A stretch of DNA of 64,000 nt. Source: Phocaeicola sp. (GTDB lineage: Bacteria; Bacteroidota; Bacteroidia; Bacteroidales; Bacteroidaceae). Positions 35,227 through 44,278 of the stretch are shown in pieces. Below the pieces are notes generated by a model, which did no database searches, was not told the DNA's origin, and saw only the letters and a list, made by a program, of their open reading frames with translations. The stretch's first letter is position 1, and each line of letters opens with the position of its first letter. The stretch spans positions 33,196-97,195 of the forward strand of contig JAHHQU010000001.1 in assembly GCA_020026225.1 (NCBI GenBank). The letters are read 5' to 3'. A program made the position numbers and the translations under genes.

Positions 35227-37212
35227 TTAGAGAGGAATGTATTCTACGAATGCTTCCATCGCTTCATAAGAAGCGAGACCTAAATCACAATACAAGTTGG
35301 CAGTGCCTCTGTTTCGGTCTTCACTGCGTTGCCAGAACAAACGTTCATCGTTGCCTAAGAATGGAGCACTTTCCATCTGTGATTGATGCTTCAAGATAGA
35401 ATTACGTTTTGCACGCAATTCTTCAGGACTTAAAGGAATGCACATTTCAATGTTTTCGATTTCCCATTCAGCCCAAGCACCACGATACATCCAAATACGA
35501 CAATCTTTCAACCATTCAGCTCCCGCTTTCTTTTCTTCATCTATAGCAGCGAATACCGCATCTGTACATACACGGTGTGTACCATGTGGGTCGGCAAGGT
35601 CGCCGGCTACATAAATCTGATGAGGTTTCACTTCACGCAATAGATTCAGAACGATTTCTACATCCGGTTCACTGATTGGATTCTTTTCAATCTTTCCAGT
35701 TTCATAGAAAGGAAGATCCAAGAAGTGACAGCGGCTAAGTGGAATGTTGTTGTAAGTACATGCTGTACGTGCTTCGCCACGGCGTATCAGACCTTTTATA
35801 GTCAGGATATCGCGTGTATCCATATCGCCTTCTTTCTTTTCAGACAAGAATTTTTTGATTTCAGCATATTTGTTGCGAATCGTTTCGTTTTGATTTTCAT
35901 CGAACAACTGGTTGAAACCATTGATGAAATGCATGAAGCGTACCACTTCTTCATCGCCTACGGCAATGTTTCCAGAAGTCTGATAAGCAACGTGTACTTC
36001 ATGTCCTTGTTGTACCAAACGTCTTAAGGTACCTCCCATGGAGATGACGTCATCGTCAGGGTGAGGCGAGAAGATGACCACTCGTTTGGGGAATGGTGTA
36101 GAACGTTCCGGACGATAAGTGTCATCGGCATTTGGTTTGCCGCCTGGCCAGCCGGTAATGGTATGCTGCAAATCATTGAATATTTTGATATTCACATTGT
36201 ATGCAGAACCATACAGTGCCAAGAGTTCGCTCAAGCCATTCTCGTTATAGTCCTTATTGGTCAATTTCAAGATCGGCTTTTCTACGGTTTGGCACAACCA
36301 TACGATAGCACTTCGTATCAGTTTATTGTTCCATTCGCAGTTGGTAACCAGCCAAGGACGCTGGATACGGGTGAGGTGAGCAGCTGCTGAAAGGTCAATG
36401 CAGACCACAGCATTGGTATGTAATTGGAGGTATGAGGCTGGCAATGTATCCACGACCTTTCCTTCTACGGCTTTACGGATGATGTCTGCTTTTTCTTCGC
36501 CCCAAGCTAACATATATACTTTACGGGCAGCCAGAATGGTACTTACTCCCATTGTGATGGAGCAAGGAGGCAGATTATCTACTCCTAAGTTGCGAGATGC
36601 TTCTGAACGAGAAGCCGAATCAAGAAGAATCAGACGGGTCGTTGAACTGGCTTGAGAACCAGGTTCATTCATTGCAATGTTTCCTTCACGTCCTATTCCC
36701 ATAAGAACGATGTCAATGCCTCCGAAAGTCTGAATACGTTGTTCATACAGGCGGCAATGTTCTACAATCGCTTCTTGAGGGATGCTTCCATCCATAGTGA
36801 ATACATTCTGGTGGTCAATGTCTACTTCGTCAAGGAAGAGTTTCATTAACTGGGCCTGAGTGCTTCCTGCCCCTTCAGTCAAAGGGTAGAATTCATAAAG
36901 ATTGAATATAACGACATTGCGGAAGCTGATACCTTCGTTTTTATGGCGGCGTACCAGTTCAGCAAATAAAGTACGTAAAGAGGTGCCTGTTCCTACTCCA
37001 ATGGTACAGAACTTGCCTTCTCTTTGGCGGTCTTGAATTTTTGCAATGATTTCACTTGCAATCTGTGTCGTACCTTCCTCGATTGTTTCGTAGATATTGG
37101 TTGTTATCTTTTCAAAACGAGTCAGTACGGAGCGTTCAACAGCATTTTCCGGTCGATAATAACGGGGTGACACACTGTTCAGTGATATTTGAGAGCTTAA
37201 ATTAGTTCTCAT
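35227..37212 (-). CDS. NagB-like/PIG-L fusion protein
   Basis: 661 residues: an N-terminal glucosamine-6-phosphate deaminase fold (about 25-290) joined to a C-terminal PIG-L/LmbE deacetylase (about 375-640). The deacetylase keeps its zinc motif SPHPDDD (384-388) and the later DPHGTHR. The deaminase half has lost its catalytic set: E. coli NagB Asp72, Asp141 and His143 align with Tyr106, Glu176 and Asn178, while Glu148 is kept as Glu183. A reasonable role is deacetylation of an N-acetylated amino sugar, with the first half binding or regulating. It lies 27 nt downstream of intact nagB. Confidence 0.85.
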   Translation of the reverse strand: MRTNLSSQISLNSVSPRYYRPENAVERSVLTRFEKITTNIYETIEEGTTQIASEIIAKIQDRQREGKFCTIGVGTGTSLRTLFAELVRRHKNEGISFRNVVIFNLYEFYPLTEGAGSTQAQLMKLFLDEVDIDHQNVFTMDGSIPQEAIVEHCRLYEQRIQTFGGIDIVLMGIGREGNIAMNEPGSQASSTTRLILLDSASRSEASRNLGVDNLPPCSITMGVSTILAARKVYMLAWGEEKADIIRKAVEGKVVDTLPASYLQLHTNAVVCIDLSAAAHLTRIQRPWLVTNCEWNNKLIRSAIVWLCQTVEKPILKLTNKDYNENGLSELLALYGSAYNVNIKIFNDLQHTITGWPGGKPNADDTYRPERSTPFPKRVVIFSPHPDDDVISMGGTLRRLVQQGHEVHVAYQTSGNIAVGDEEVVRFMHFINGFNQLFDENQNETIRNKYAEIKKFLSEKKEGDMDTRDILTIKGLIRRGEARTACTYNNIPLSRCHFLDLPFYETGKIEKNPISEPDVEIVLNLLREVKPHQIYVAGDLADPHGTHRVCTDAVFAAIDEEKKAGAEWLKDCRIWMYRGAWAEWEIENIEMCIPLSPEELRAKRNSILKHQSQMESAPFLGNDERLFWQRSEDRNRGTANLYCDLGLASYEAMEAFVEYIPL

Positions 37213-37239
37213 AAGAGGTGCCCCTCCTTGGGCAAGAAA

Positions 37240-38031
37240 TTACAAATTGTTTTTTTCGATGTCTTTGAAGTACTTGTATGTACCAACTTTCAGTTCAGCT
37301 GTAGCTGCTTCGTCACATACAATGATACCGTGCTGGTGCAACTGAAGAGCGCTGATAGTCCACATCTGAGTGATACCACCTTCTACTGCATGCTGCAAAG
37401 CACGTGCTTTGTTATGACCGTTACAGATGATCATTACTTCCTTTGCAGAAAGAACGGTGCCAACACCAACAGTCAAAGCTGTTTTAGGAACTTTGTTCAC
37501 GTCGTTTTCAAAGAAACGAGAGTTAGCGATGATAGTATCTGTAGTCAAAGTCTTTACACGAGTACGTGAGTTCAAAGAAGAACCCGGTTCGTTGAATGCG
37601 ATGTGGCCGTCAGGACCGATACCACCCATGAACAAGTCAATACCGCCGATTTCAGCGATTGCTTTTTCATAGTTAGCACATTCTTCTTCCAAGTTTTCAG
37701 CGTTACCGTTCAAGATATGTACGTTTTCTTTCTTGATGTCGATGTGGTTGAAGAAATTGTTCCACATGAATGAATGGTAGCTTTCTGGATGATCTACTGG
37801 TAAACCTACATATTCGTCCATGTTGAAAGTTACTACATTCTGGAAAGAAACTTTACCCTGTTTGTTCAATTCAATCAAGGCTTTGTACATACCCAGAGGA
37901 GAAGAACCTGTAGGGCATCCCAAAACGAATGGTTTTTCAGCTGTAGGGTTTGCTGCATTGATTTTACTTGCTACATAATTAGCAGCCCAATTGGAAATAG
38001 CCTGATAATCCGGCTCAATAATTACTCTCAT
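37240..38031 (-). CDS. nagB: Glucosamine-6-phosphate deaminase
   Basis: Converts glucosamine 6-phosphate to fructose 6-phosphate and ammonia. 263 residues, collinear with the E. coli enzyme and with every key residue present: Asp72 in TFNMDEYVG, Asp141 and His143 in [12 protein letters not shown], Glu148. First gene of a two-gene unit with the NagB/PIG-L fusion, behind a well-spaced promoter at 38108-38139. Confidence 0.95.
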   Translation of the reverse strand: MRVIIEPDYQAISNWAANYVASKINAANPTAEKPFVLGCPTGSSPLGMYKALIELNKQGKVSFQNVVTFNMDEYVGLPVDHPESYHSFMWNNFFNHIDIKKENVHILNGNAENLEEECANYEKAIAEIGGIDLFMGGIGPDGHIAFNEPGSSLNSRTRVKTLTTDTIIANSRFFENDVNKVPKTALTVGVGTVLSAKEVMIICNGHNKARALQHAVEGGITQMWTISALQLHQHGIIVCDEAATAELKVGTYKYFKDIEKNNL

Positions 38032-38107
38032 GGTTTTTGTTTTTAGTTAATATAATAATGTTCTTGATTTCGGAAACTTTAAGTATAAATTAAAGTATAC
38101 CTTATTG

Positions 38108-38139
38108 CAAAGGTATTAATCATAAAGTAGAAAGACAAA
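38108..38139 (-). promoter_or_regulatory. Promoter of nagB
   Basis: On the minus strand TTTG (38139-38136), 20 nt, TACCTTTG (38115-38108): an exact -33/-7 pair. It gives a leader of about 70 nt. The rest of the 38032-38373 gap holds only the -7 box at 38341; nothing else seen. Confidence 0.75.
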
Positions 38140-38340
38140 TAAAAAACATAATTTATTGTCAATTTACGTGACCTGTCGCAATGGTTGGCAGTCTCTGCTT
38201 TCCTGGTCTCTTTGCTGAGGAAACGGGAGCCTTTCTCCTTTATTCCATCCTTTTGCGGAGAACATCTTGCAATCTATTTATTTAAAACAAATTAGAAGGT
38301 GGATTTCCCTATATTTCGGATAAGGTTTTATTTTTTATTA

Positions 38341-38348
38341 TATCTTTG
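38341..38348 (+). promoter_or_regulatory. -7 box of the GHL10 gene
   Basis: TATCTTTG fits TAnnTTTG, 25 nt before the ATG at 38374. It supports that start over the upstream ATG at 38299. Confidence 0.55.
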
Positions 38349-38373
38349 CACATCATTCGAAAAGACATTAATT

Positions 38374-39876
38374 ATGAAGTTTAAGACCCTTTTTATTTCC
38401 ATTCTTTTAGGCTGTCTGGGTATCTTTACTGTTTCTGCCCAGCAACGTTATCCTAAACGTGAATTCCGTGGCGCTTGGATTCAATGTGTAAACGGACAAT
38501 TCCAAGGAATGTCTACAGCTCAGATGAAAAGTTCTTTAATCAGCCAACTTAATAGTTTGCAGGGGGCTGGTATCAATGCCATCATTTTTCAGGTCAGAGC
38601 GGAAGCCGATGCCCTGTATCGTTCTTCTTTTGAGCCTTGGAGTCGTTTCCTTACCGGAACGCAAGGGGTAGCACCTTCTCCTTCTTGGGATCCTCTGCAG
38701 TTTATGATTGTAGAGTGTCATAAAAGGGGGATGGAACTGCATGCATGGATTAATCCTTATCGTGCGAAGACGAAAGGTACTTCCGTGCTTTCATTGAAGC
38801 ATCCGTATGTGAAACATCCGGAATTGTTCGTGGAATACGACGGACAGCTTTATTTTGACCCGGGATATCCTGAATCCAGACAATATATCTGTAAAATCGT
38901 GAAGGATATCGTGACTCGTTATGATGTGGATGCCATTCACATGGACGACTATTTTTATCCTTATCCGAATCCAGGGTTGAAATTCAATGACGATGTCAGC
39001 TTTGCTGCTTATGGAAGAGGTTTCAGTAATCGTGCCGACTGGAGACGTTATAATGTGGATGTGTTGATAAAGGAGTTGCATCAGACTATTCATGCTTGCA
39101 AGCCTTGGGTCAAGTTCGGAGTGTCTCCGTTCGGAATTTATCGCAACAAGAAAAGTGATGCCAATGGTAGTGCCACTAACGGACTCCAGAATTACGATGA
39201 CTTGTATGCTGATATCTTGATGTGGGTGAACAACGGTTGGGTAGATTATAACATTCCTCAGATTTATTGGGAAATCGGTCATCGTGCTGCCGATTATGAT
39301 ACGTTGATTCGTTGGTGGGCAAAGAATGCATCTGCTCGTCCGCTTTATATCGGACAGGATGTATTGCGTACTGTCTCAAAACCGGATTTGCAGCGTCCTG
39401 AACACAATCAGATGATGGCGAAATACCGTTTGCAACGTTCTCTCCCTACCGTACAGGGAAGTTGCCAGTGGTATGCAGCTGCGGTGGTGAATAATGTAGG
39501 TGGATACCGTGATATGCTTGTCAGCGAGTATCATAAGTATCCTGCGCTGATGCCTACTTCTCCATTTATCGATGATAAGGCTCCTAAAAAGGTGCGCAAG
39601 GTGAAGGATGTTTGGACGGAAGATGGATTTATTCTTTTCTGGACTGAACCGAAGGCGGAAGATGAAATGGACCGTGCCGTACAATATGTGGTGTACCGTT
39701 TCAATCGGAATGAGTCGGTCAACTTGAACGATCCGTCGCACATTGTAGCCATCACACGCAATACTTTCTATAAATTGCCTTACGAGAACGGCAAGACAAA
39801 ATACCGTTACGTAGTGACGGCTTTGGATAGACTTCATAATGAATCTAAACCAGCTTCAAAGAAGTTGAAATTATAA
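38374..39876 (+). CDS. Family 10-like glycosyl hydrolase (GHL10, YngK-type)
   Basis: 500 residues with a signal peptide ending near VSAQ. The GHL10/DUF187 core (about 25-370) starts with REFRGAWIQCV. It continues with INAIIFQVRAEADALYRS, LHAWINPYRAK, the acidic motif DAIHMDDYFYPYP and DYNIPQIYWEIGH. A fibronectin-type-III-like C-terminus follows (about 405-500). Relatives are surface or periplasmic; some act on cell-wall or N-acetylhexosamine polymers, though substrates are mostly unknown. Placement beside amino-sugar genes on the opposite strand is suggestive only. Confidence 0.85.
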   Translation: MKFKTLFISILLGCLGIFTVSAQQRYPKREFRGAWIQCVNGQFQGMSTAQMKSSLISQLNSLQGAGINAIIFQVRAEADALYRSSFEPWSRFLTGTQGVAPSPSWDPLQFMIVECHKRGMELHAWINPYRAKTKGTSVLSLKHPYVKHPELFVEYDGQLYFDPGYPESRQYICKIVKDIVTRYDVDAIHMDDYFYPYPNPGLKFNDDVSFAAYGRGFSNRADWRRYNVDVLIKELHQTIHACKPWVKFGVSPFGIYRNKKSDANGSATNGLQNYDDLYADILMWVNNGWVDYNIPQIYWEIGHRAADYDTLIRWWAKNASARPLYIGQDVLRTVSKPDLQRPEHNQMMAKYRLQRSLPTVQGSCQWYAAAVVNNVGGYRDMLVSEYHKYPALMPTSPFIDDKAPKKVRKVKDVWTEDGFILFWTEPKAEDEMDRAVQYVVYRFNRNESVNLNDPSHIVAITRNTFYKLPYENGKTKYRYVVTALDRLHNESKPASKKLKL

Positions 39877-39896
39877 CTGATTCGTGAGAATATAGC

Positions 39897-39956
39897 AAGA
39901 GCTGCCTTCATAGGAAAAGATGGAATCATCTGACCTGTTGAGGCAGCTCTTTTTTA
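39897..39956 (+). terminator. Terminator of the GHL10 gene
   Basis: AAGAGCTGCCT (39897-39907) and AGGCAGCTCTT (39941-39951) form an 11-bp stem with a 33-nt interior, followed by T. Confidence 0.8.
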
Positions 39957-40094
39957 TTTTGTCCGATGAAGTATTTCTTAAAAATACATTCGGCTGGATT
40001 CTTTCTTGGGAATTTTCTTTCTCCTCCTCCAGTATGGAATGGATAAAAGGAGCATTTGAATAGAAAGACTCCTTAAAATTTTTATGAACACGGT

Positions 40095-41033
40095 TTATTG
40101 CATATCCACCACCAATTCTGCCTTGATAGGGAAATGGTCGGATGGGGTACGAGCTTGATAGGCTTTGATGTCGATTTCTTTTGGACAATCTCTGGCATCT
40201 TGTTTTTCACCGGTACCGATGATGCTGCGGTAAGTATCGGTCAAGACTCCGTATTTCTTCACTTTGAAAACAGGAGAGAGGAAGATGTGGTCTATTCTGC
40301 TTTCGGTAAAGCTGTTCGGGTCGAATGAACTGAAAGTTCCGTTGAGTGCATAGCGGAATTCAGCAGCTTCATAGGAATCTTTCAAAAGGCCTTTGCTGAC
40401 AAATGCTTCGTACGACTTATGGGTTTGGTCTACATTGAAATCACCGGTCAGAATAGCTGGAAGATTTTTTCCTTTTCTTAATTCTATCATCTTGTCCTGT
40501 ACCAAGAAAGCACTTTGTACGCGGGCATTTTTCCCGATGTGGTCCATGTGGAGGTTGAAAAACAGGAATTCAAATCCGGTATCTTTGCATTTGAAGTGTC
40601 CCCAGCTGCAGATACGTGGCAATACGGCATCCCATCCTTTGCTTGGTACATCTGGAGTTTCAGAAAGCCAAAAGTCGCCTTTGTCTACCACTTCAAATTT
40701 GTCTTTACGGAAGAAGATGGCAGAATGCTCTCCTCGTTCTTTTCCGTCATCGCGTCCTACGCCTATGTAGTCATAGTCGGGTAGGGCATTTTTCATGTCT
40801 TTCAATTGGTGGATGAAGCATTCTTGCGTGCCGAATATGTCAAAGTCGTGGTATTGTACCATGCTTGCTATAACCGGATAGCGCTTTCCCCATCCGTTAC
40901 CTCTCAAAGAATCTCCGCCATTGGCGTTTCTTAAATTGAATGTAGCAACATTGAAATGGGTGGGTTGCACTTGTTGACAGCTGCAGAAGGTTACTACAGC
41001 CAGTAGGAACATTAAAAGATGTCTGGTTTTCAT
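40095..41033 (-). CDS. Endonuclease/exonuclease/phosphatase-fold lipoprotein
   Basis: 312 residues from the ATG at 41033, which starts a lipoprotein signal (TFCSCQQ; the frame opens 14 residues earlier). EEP-superfamily metal and catalytic motifs are visible: ATFNLRNANGGD, GTQECF, FFNLHMDHIG, LTGDFNV, RIDHIFLS and PSDHFPI. Exported EEP proteins include phosphodiesterases acting on lipid head groups, nucleic acids or sugar phosphates. The substrate cannot be told here. Confidence 0.85.
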   Translation of the reverse strand: MKTRHLLMFLLAVVTFCSCQQVQPTHFNVATFNLRNANGGDSLRGNGWGKRYPVIASMVQYHDFDIFGTQECFIHQLKDMKNALPDYDYIGVGRDDGKERGEHSAIFFRKDKFEVVDKGDFWLSETPDVPSKGWDAVLPRICSWGHFKCKDTGFEFLFFNLHMDHIGKNARVQSAFLVQDKMIELRKGKNLPAILTGDFNVDQTHKSYEAFVSKGLLKDSYEAAEFRYALNGTFSSFDPNSFTESRIDHIFLSPVFKVKKYGVLTDTYRSIIGTGEKQDARDCPKEIDIKAYQARTPSDHFPIKAELVVDMQ

Positions 41034-41072
41034 ATTTTCTTTTATTTGATTTGAGTAAAACAATATTCTTGT

Positions 41073-41080
41073 CAAAATTA
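41073..41080 (-). promoter_or_regulatory. -7 box of the EEP lipoprotein gene
   Basis: On the minus strand TAATTTTG fits TAnnTTTG, 39 nt upstream of the start. No -33 at the standard spacing. Confidence 0.4.
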
Positions 41081-41150
41081 CATTATTTTATTCAAAAATG
41101 AAGCCTGAATGTTTTAGATTCTTATCGGAGGATATGGTTGTAAAACGCAC

Positions 41151-41184
41151 CAAGCTCCCTTCCAATAAGATGATAGGGAGCTTG
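41151..41184 (-). terminator. Terminator of the aromatic amino-acid operon
   Basis: CAAGCTCCCT and AGGGAGCTTG (41175-41184) form a perfect 10-bp stem with a 14-nt loop. The minus strand continues with CGTTTT. It lies 39 bases past the tyrA stop codon. Confidence 0.75.
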
Positions 41185-41222
41185 ATGAGTTTTTGTATCT
41201 TGTATGTGTAAGTGTGTGTAAC

Positions 41223-41996
41223 TTATCGGATGTGCTTGCGGATTTTGTTCAGATAAGCATGCATGCCGACTTCATCCTTCTTGTCGATTATCTCCAACAG
41301 TTCTTCCAGTTCAGTGCGGATTTGTGCCACTTGGTCGTGTGTATGGGGATTGAATAGGATTTCTTGTAATAAGTAATCGTCCTCGTTCAATACACCTTGG
41401 GCTATTTTCAGGTGACGTTTGAATGTCGTTCCCGGTGCGTCTTGATGCTTCATGACTGCGGCGAAGACGAAGGTCGAAACGAAGGGAATGGAGAGTGAAT
41501 AAGCTACGGTTTCATCGTGTTCATGGAACGTATATTCACATATATTCAATCCGAGTCGACGGTAGAGGTCTCTGAAGAATACTCTTCCCAGGCAGTCTCC
41601 TTCGGTGATGATGATGGCATTTTCTGAACTGAGCTTGTCTAAGTTGGCAAAAGTCGGTCCGAACATTGGATGCGTGGATACATAGCGGAAGCCGCTCGCT
41701 TCATAAAACTCTTTCAGTCCGTTCTTTACCGAAGCGATATCACTTAAGATGCAATCTGTCGGCAGATAAGGAAGAACGCGTTTGAATGCTTCCAATGTAT
41801 ACTTGACGGTTGCGGCATTGATAACCAATTCCGGTTTGAATTCACGAATCTCTTCTAAGGAAGTGAACCGGTAACAATTGTACATGAAGCGCAACCGTTT
41901 CGGGTCAATGTCATAGACTGCTAATTCGTGTTCAAAGCTCAGCACATCGCTGAAGAAAGAGCCCATTTTTCCGGCTCCTAAAATTAAAATTCGCAT
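41223..41996 (-). CDS. tyrA: Prephenate dehydrogenase
   Basis: Oxidatively decarboxylates prephenate to 4-hydroxyphenylpyruvate for tyrosine. 257 residues: Rossmann N-terminus ILILGAGKMGSFFSDVL, then DIASVKNGLKEF, the substrate motif STHPMFGPTF and the ITEGDCLGR region. It has no ACT domain, so feedback control would have to come from elsewhere, for example the operon leader. Last gene of pheA-aminotransferase-DAHP synthase-tyrA, 9 nt after the preceding gene. Confidence 0.9.
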   Translation of the reverse strand: MRILILGAGKMGSFFSDVLSFEHELAVYDIDPKRLRFMYNCYRFTSLEEIREFKPELVINAATVKYTLEAFKRVLPYLPTDCILSDIASVKNGLKEFYEASGFRYVSTHPMFGPTFANLDKLSSENAIIITEGDCLGRVFFRDLYRRLGLNICEYTFHEHDETVAYSLSIPFVSTFVFAAVMKHQDAPGTTFKRHLKIAQGVLNEDDYLLQEILFNPHTHDQVAQIRTELEELLEIIDKKDEVGMHAYLNKIRKHIR

Positions 41997-42005
41997 GGCT
42001 TCGGT

Positions 42006-43073
42006 TTATTGGTTGATGATTTCCATTTGCTGGCGGACGCTTTCTTCATGAATCGCTTCAAATACATTTCTTACGAATTCACTGTCCATGCCGCAAAGAC
42101 TTCCTTGTGCTCCTCGTTTGTCGAGAATTTCATTGTATCTGCCTGTTTGTAAAATGGTCATGCCATGTTCTTTCTTGAAGGTACCAATTTCACGGCAAAC
42201 TCTCATTCGTTTGGCCAACAGTTCAATGATGGCGTTGTCACAGTCGTCAATTTGGCTTCGCAATTCTCTCAGATTTTCTGTAGATTGGTGTTCGGAACGG
42301 ATGACAAGCAGATTCAAGATATAGTCTAATACTTCTGGAGTAATCTGTTGGGAAGCATCACTCCAAGCACAGTCTGGATTGCAGTGTGATTCAATGATTA
42401 ATCCGTCCATGCCGAGATCCATCGCTTGTTGGCAGAGTGGTGCGATCAGTTCACGTTTCCCTCCGATATGACTTGGGTCGCAGAGAATCGGCAGGTTGGG
42501 AATGCGGCGGCGTAATTCGATAGGAATATGCCATTGAGGTAGATTTCTATAGAACTTCTTGTCGTACGATGAGAATCCTCGGTGAATGGCTCCGATGCGT
42601 TTTAATCCGGCATTGTTGATGCGTTCCATTGCACCGATCCATAATTCCAAGTCGGGACTGACCGGATTCTTTACAAAGATAGGAATATCTACTCCTTTCA
42701 AGGCATCGGCCAAATCTTGAACGGCAAAAGGATTAGCAGTCGTGCGTGCACCGACCCATAAGATGTCAATGCCAGCCTTCAGGCATTCGTATACATGTTT
42801 GGGAGTGGCAACTTCTGTAGAAACATACATGCCGGTCTGTTCTTTTACTTCTTTCAGCCAAGCCAGTCCTTCTACGCCGACTCCTTCAAAACCTCCCGGT
42901 TTGGTACGTGGCTTCCAAATGCCGGCACGGAATATTTTAACCCCTTTTTGGGCCAATTGTTGAGCGGTTGATAATACCTGTTCTTCAGTCTCAGCACTGC
43001 AGGGACCGGAGATGATTAAGGGGCGTTCTTCTGATACGCCTTCTAATTTGATAGGTTCAAGTTCGAGTTCCAT
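42006..43073 (-). CDS. DAHP synthase fused to chorismate mutase
   Basis: 355 residues. The N-terminal domain (about 1-255) is a type I-beta 3-deoxy-D-arabino-heptulosonate 7-phosphate synthase: SGPCSAE, KPRTKPGGFEG, VGARTTANP, RGFSSY, LPILCDPSHIGGKRE, ESHCNPDCAWSD. The C-terminal ~90 residues form an AroQ chorismate mutase helix bundle (LRSQIDDCDNAIIELLAKRMRVCREIGTFKKEHG). It both commits carbon to the shikimate pathway and diverts chorismate to prephenate. That links entry and branch point within one operon. Confidence 0.93.
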   Translation of the reverse strand: MELELEPIKLEGVSEERPLIISGPCSAETEEQVLSTAQQLAQKGVKIFRAGIWKPRTKPGGFEGVGVEGLAWLKEVKEQTGMYVSTEVATPKHVYECLKAGIDILWVGARTTANPFAVQDLADALKGVDIPIFVKNPVSPDLELWIGAMERINNAGLKRIGAIHRGFSSYDKKFYRNLPQWHIPIELRRRIPNLPILCDPSHIGGKRELIAPLCQQAMDLGMDGLIIESHCNPDCAWSDASQQITPEVLDYILNLLVIRSEHQSTENLRELRSQIDDCDNAIIELLAKRMRVCREIGTFKKEHGMTILQTGRYNEILDKRGAQGSLCGMDSEFVRNVFEAIHEESVRQQMEIINQ

Positions 43074-43090
43074 CTGATATAAGTTCTATT

Positions 43091-44278
43091 TTATGATATA
43101 TTTTTCTTGATTCTTTCTAGTGCTTCCGCCAGCTTATTTTCATTGGCGCAGAGAGAGATACGGATGTATCGCTTTCCGTTGCTTCCGAAAATAAAGCCGG
43201 GAGCAATGAACACATGGGCTTGTTGCAATAGTTTTTCGGTCAGTTCCTCCACTTCTTGGTAGCAGTCGGGGATTCTTCCCCAAAGGAACATGCCTACCTG
43301 TTCTTTATCGAAGCTGCAGTGAAGTTCCTTCATGATGTTTTCCGCCAATTTTCTACGATGACTATATACTTGGAAGTTGGCTTCTTCATGCCATTCTTCG
43401 CTGTTGTGATAAGCTTCGGCTGCTGCCAGTTGCAGGGGGCGGAAGGTTCCCGAATCAATGTTGCTCTTTATCTTTAAAATCCACTGGATGAAAGTGGAAT
43501 TGGTAGCAAGCATTCCTACCCTCCATCCGGGCATATTGTGGCTTTTACTCATGGAGTTGAATTCAATGCAGCATTCTTTCGCACCGGGAACTTTAAGAAT
43601 GCTCAAGGGCTTGTGATTCAGGATAAAGCTGTACGGATTGTCGTTGACAATTACAATGTTATGACGCTGTGCAAAATCCACCAGCTTTTCAAACAAGTCC
43701 ATGGTTGCATTGGCTCCCGTAGGCATATTCGGGTAATTGGTCCACATAATCTTAACCTTTGACAGGTCCATCTTTTCCAATTCTTCAAAATCAGGATACC
43801 AATGATTGTTCTCACAAAGGTTATAGTAAACGATTTCGCTTCCCAGAATCTGATTCAACGAAGTGTATGTCGGGTATCCGGGATTGGGAACCAGTACCTG
43901 TTCTCCTGGATTCACTAAAGCGAGGGTGACATGCAGGATTCCCTCTTTCGAGCCAATGAGCGGCTGGATTTCTGAATTCGGATCTAAATCGACGTCATAC
44001 CATCGTTTGTACCAGTCGGCCATGGCGGTTCTCAATTCAGGTATTCCTGAAGTCGGCTGGTAGCCGTGTGAGTCTTTCCGGTGGGCACTTTGGCAAAGTG
44101 TATCGATGGTCTTTGGAGATGGAGGCATGTCTGGGCTTCCGATTCCTAAACTGATGACGTCTTTTCCCTCTGCATTCATTTGGGCGACTTCCTTCAGTTT
44201 GCGGCTGAAATAGTACTCATTTACGTTGCTCAGTCTTTCAGCCGGTTGTATTTTATAAAGTAGATTGGTCTTCTGCAT
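43091..44278 (-). CDS. PLP-dependent aminotransferase of the aromatic operon
   Basis: 395-residue fold-type I, class I/II aminotransferase. Motifs: SLGIGSPDMPP, the PLP-phosphate region, TNYPNMPTGA, the Asn-Pro-Tyr segment NDNPYSF and the PLP lysine in SMSKSHNMPGWRVGM. Some relatives are annotated as LL-diaminopimelate aminotransferases. Here the operon context argues for transamination of phenylpyruvate and 4-hydroxyphenylpyruvate. The start overlaps the end of pheA by 26 nt, so translation is probably coupled. Confidence 0.85.
   Translation of the reverse strand: MQKTNLLYKIQPAERLSNVNEYYFSRKLKEVAQMNAEGKDVISLGIGSPDMPPSPKTIDTLCQSAHRKDSHGYQPTSGIPELRTAMADWYKRWYDVDLDPNSEIQPLIGSKEGILHVTLALVNPGEQVLVPNPGYPTYTSLNQILGSEIVYYNLCENNHWYPDFEELEKMDLSKVKIMWTNYPNMPTGANATMDLFEKLVDFAQRHNIVIVNDNPYSFILNHKPLSILKVPGAKECCIEFNSMSKSHNMPGWRVGMLATNSTFIQWILKIKSNIDSGTFRPLQLAAAEAYHNSEEWHEEANFQVYSHRRKLAENIMKELHCSFDKEQVGMFLWGRIPDCYQEVEELTEKLLQQAHVFIAPGFIFGSNGKRYIRISLCANENKLAEALERIKKNIS

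Noticed and set aside
35227..38031. nagB and NagB/PIG-L genes as products of a frameshifted or decayed duplication
   Set aside because: Both frames are full length, start cleanly and the fusion matches a size class common in Bacteroidetes; only its deaminase catalytic residues differ.
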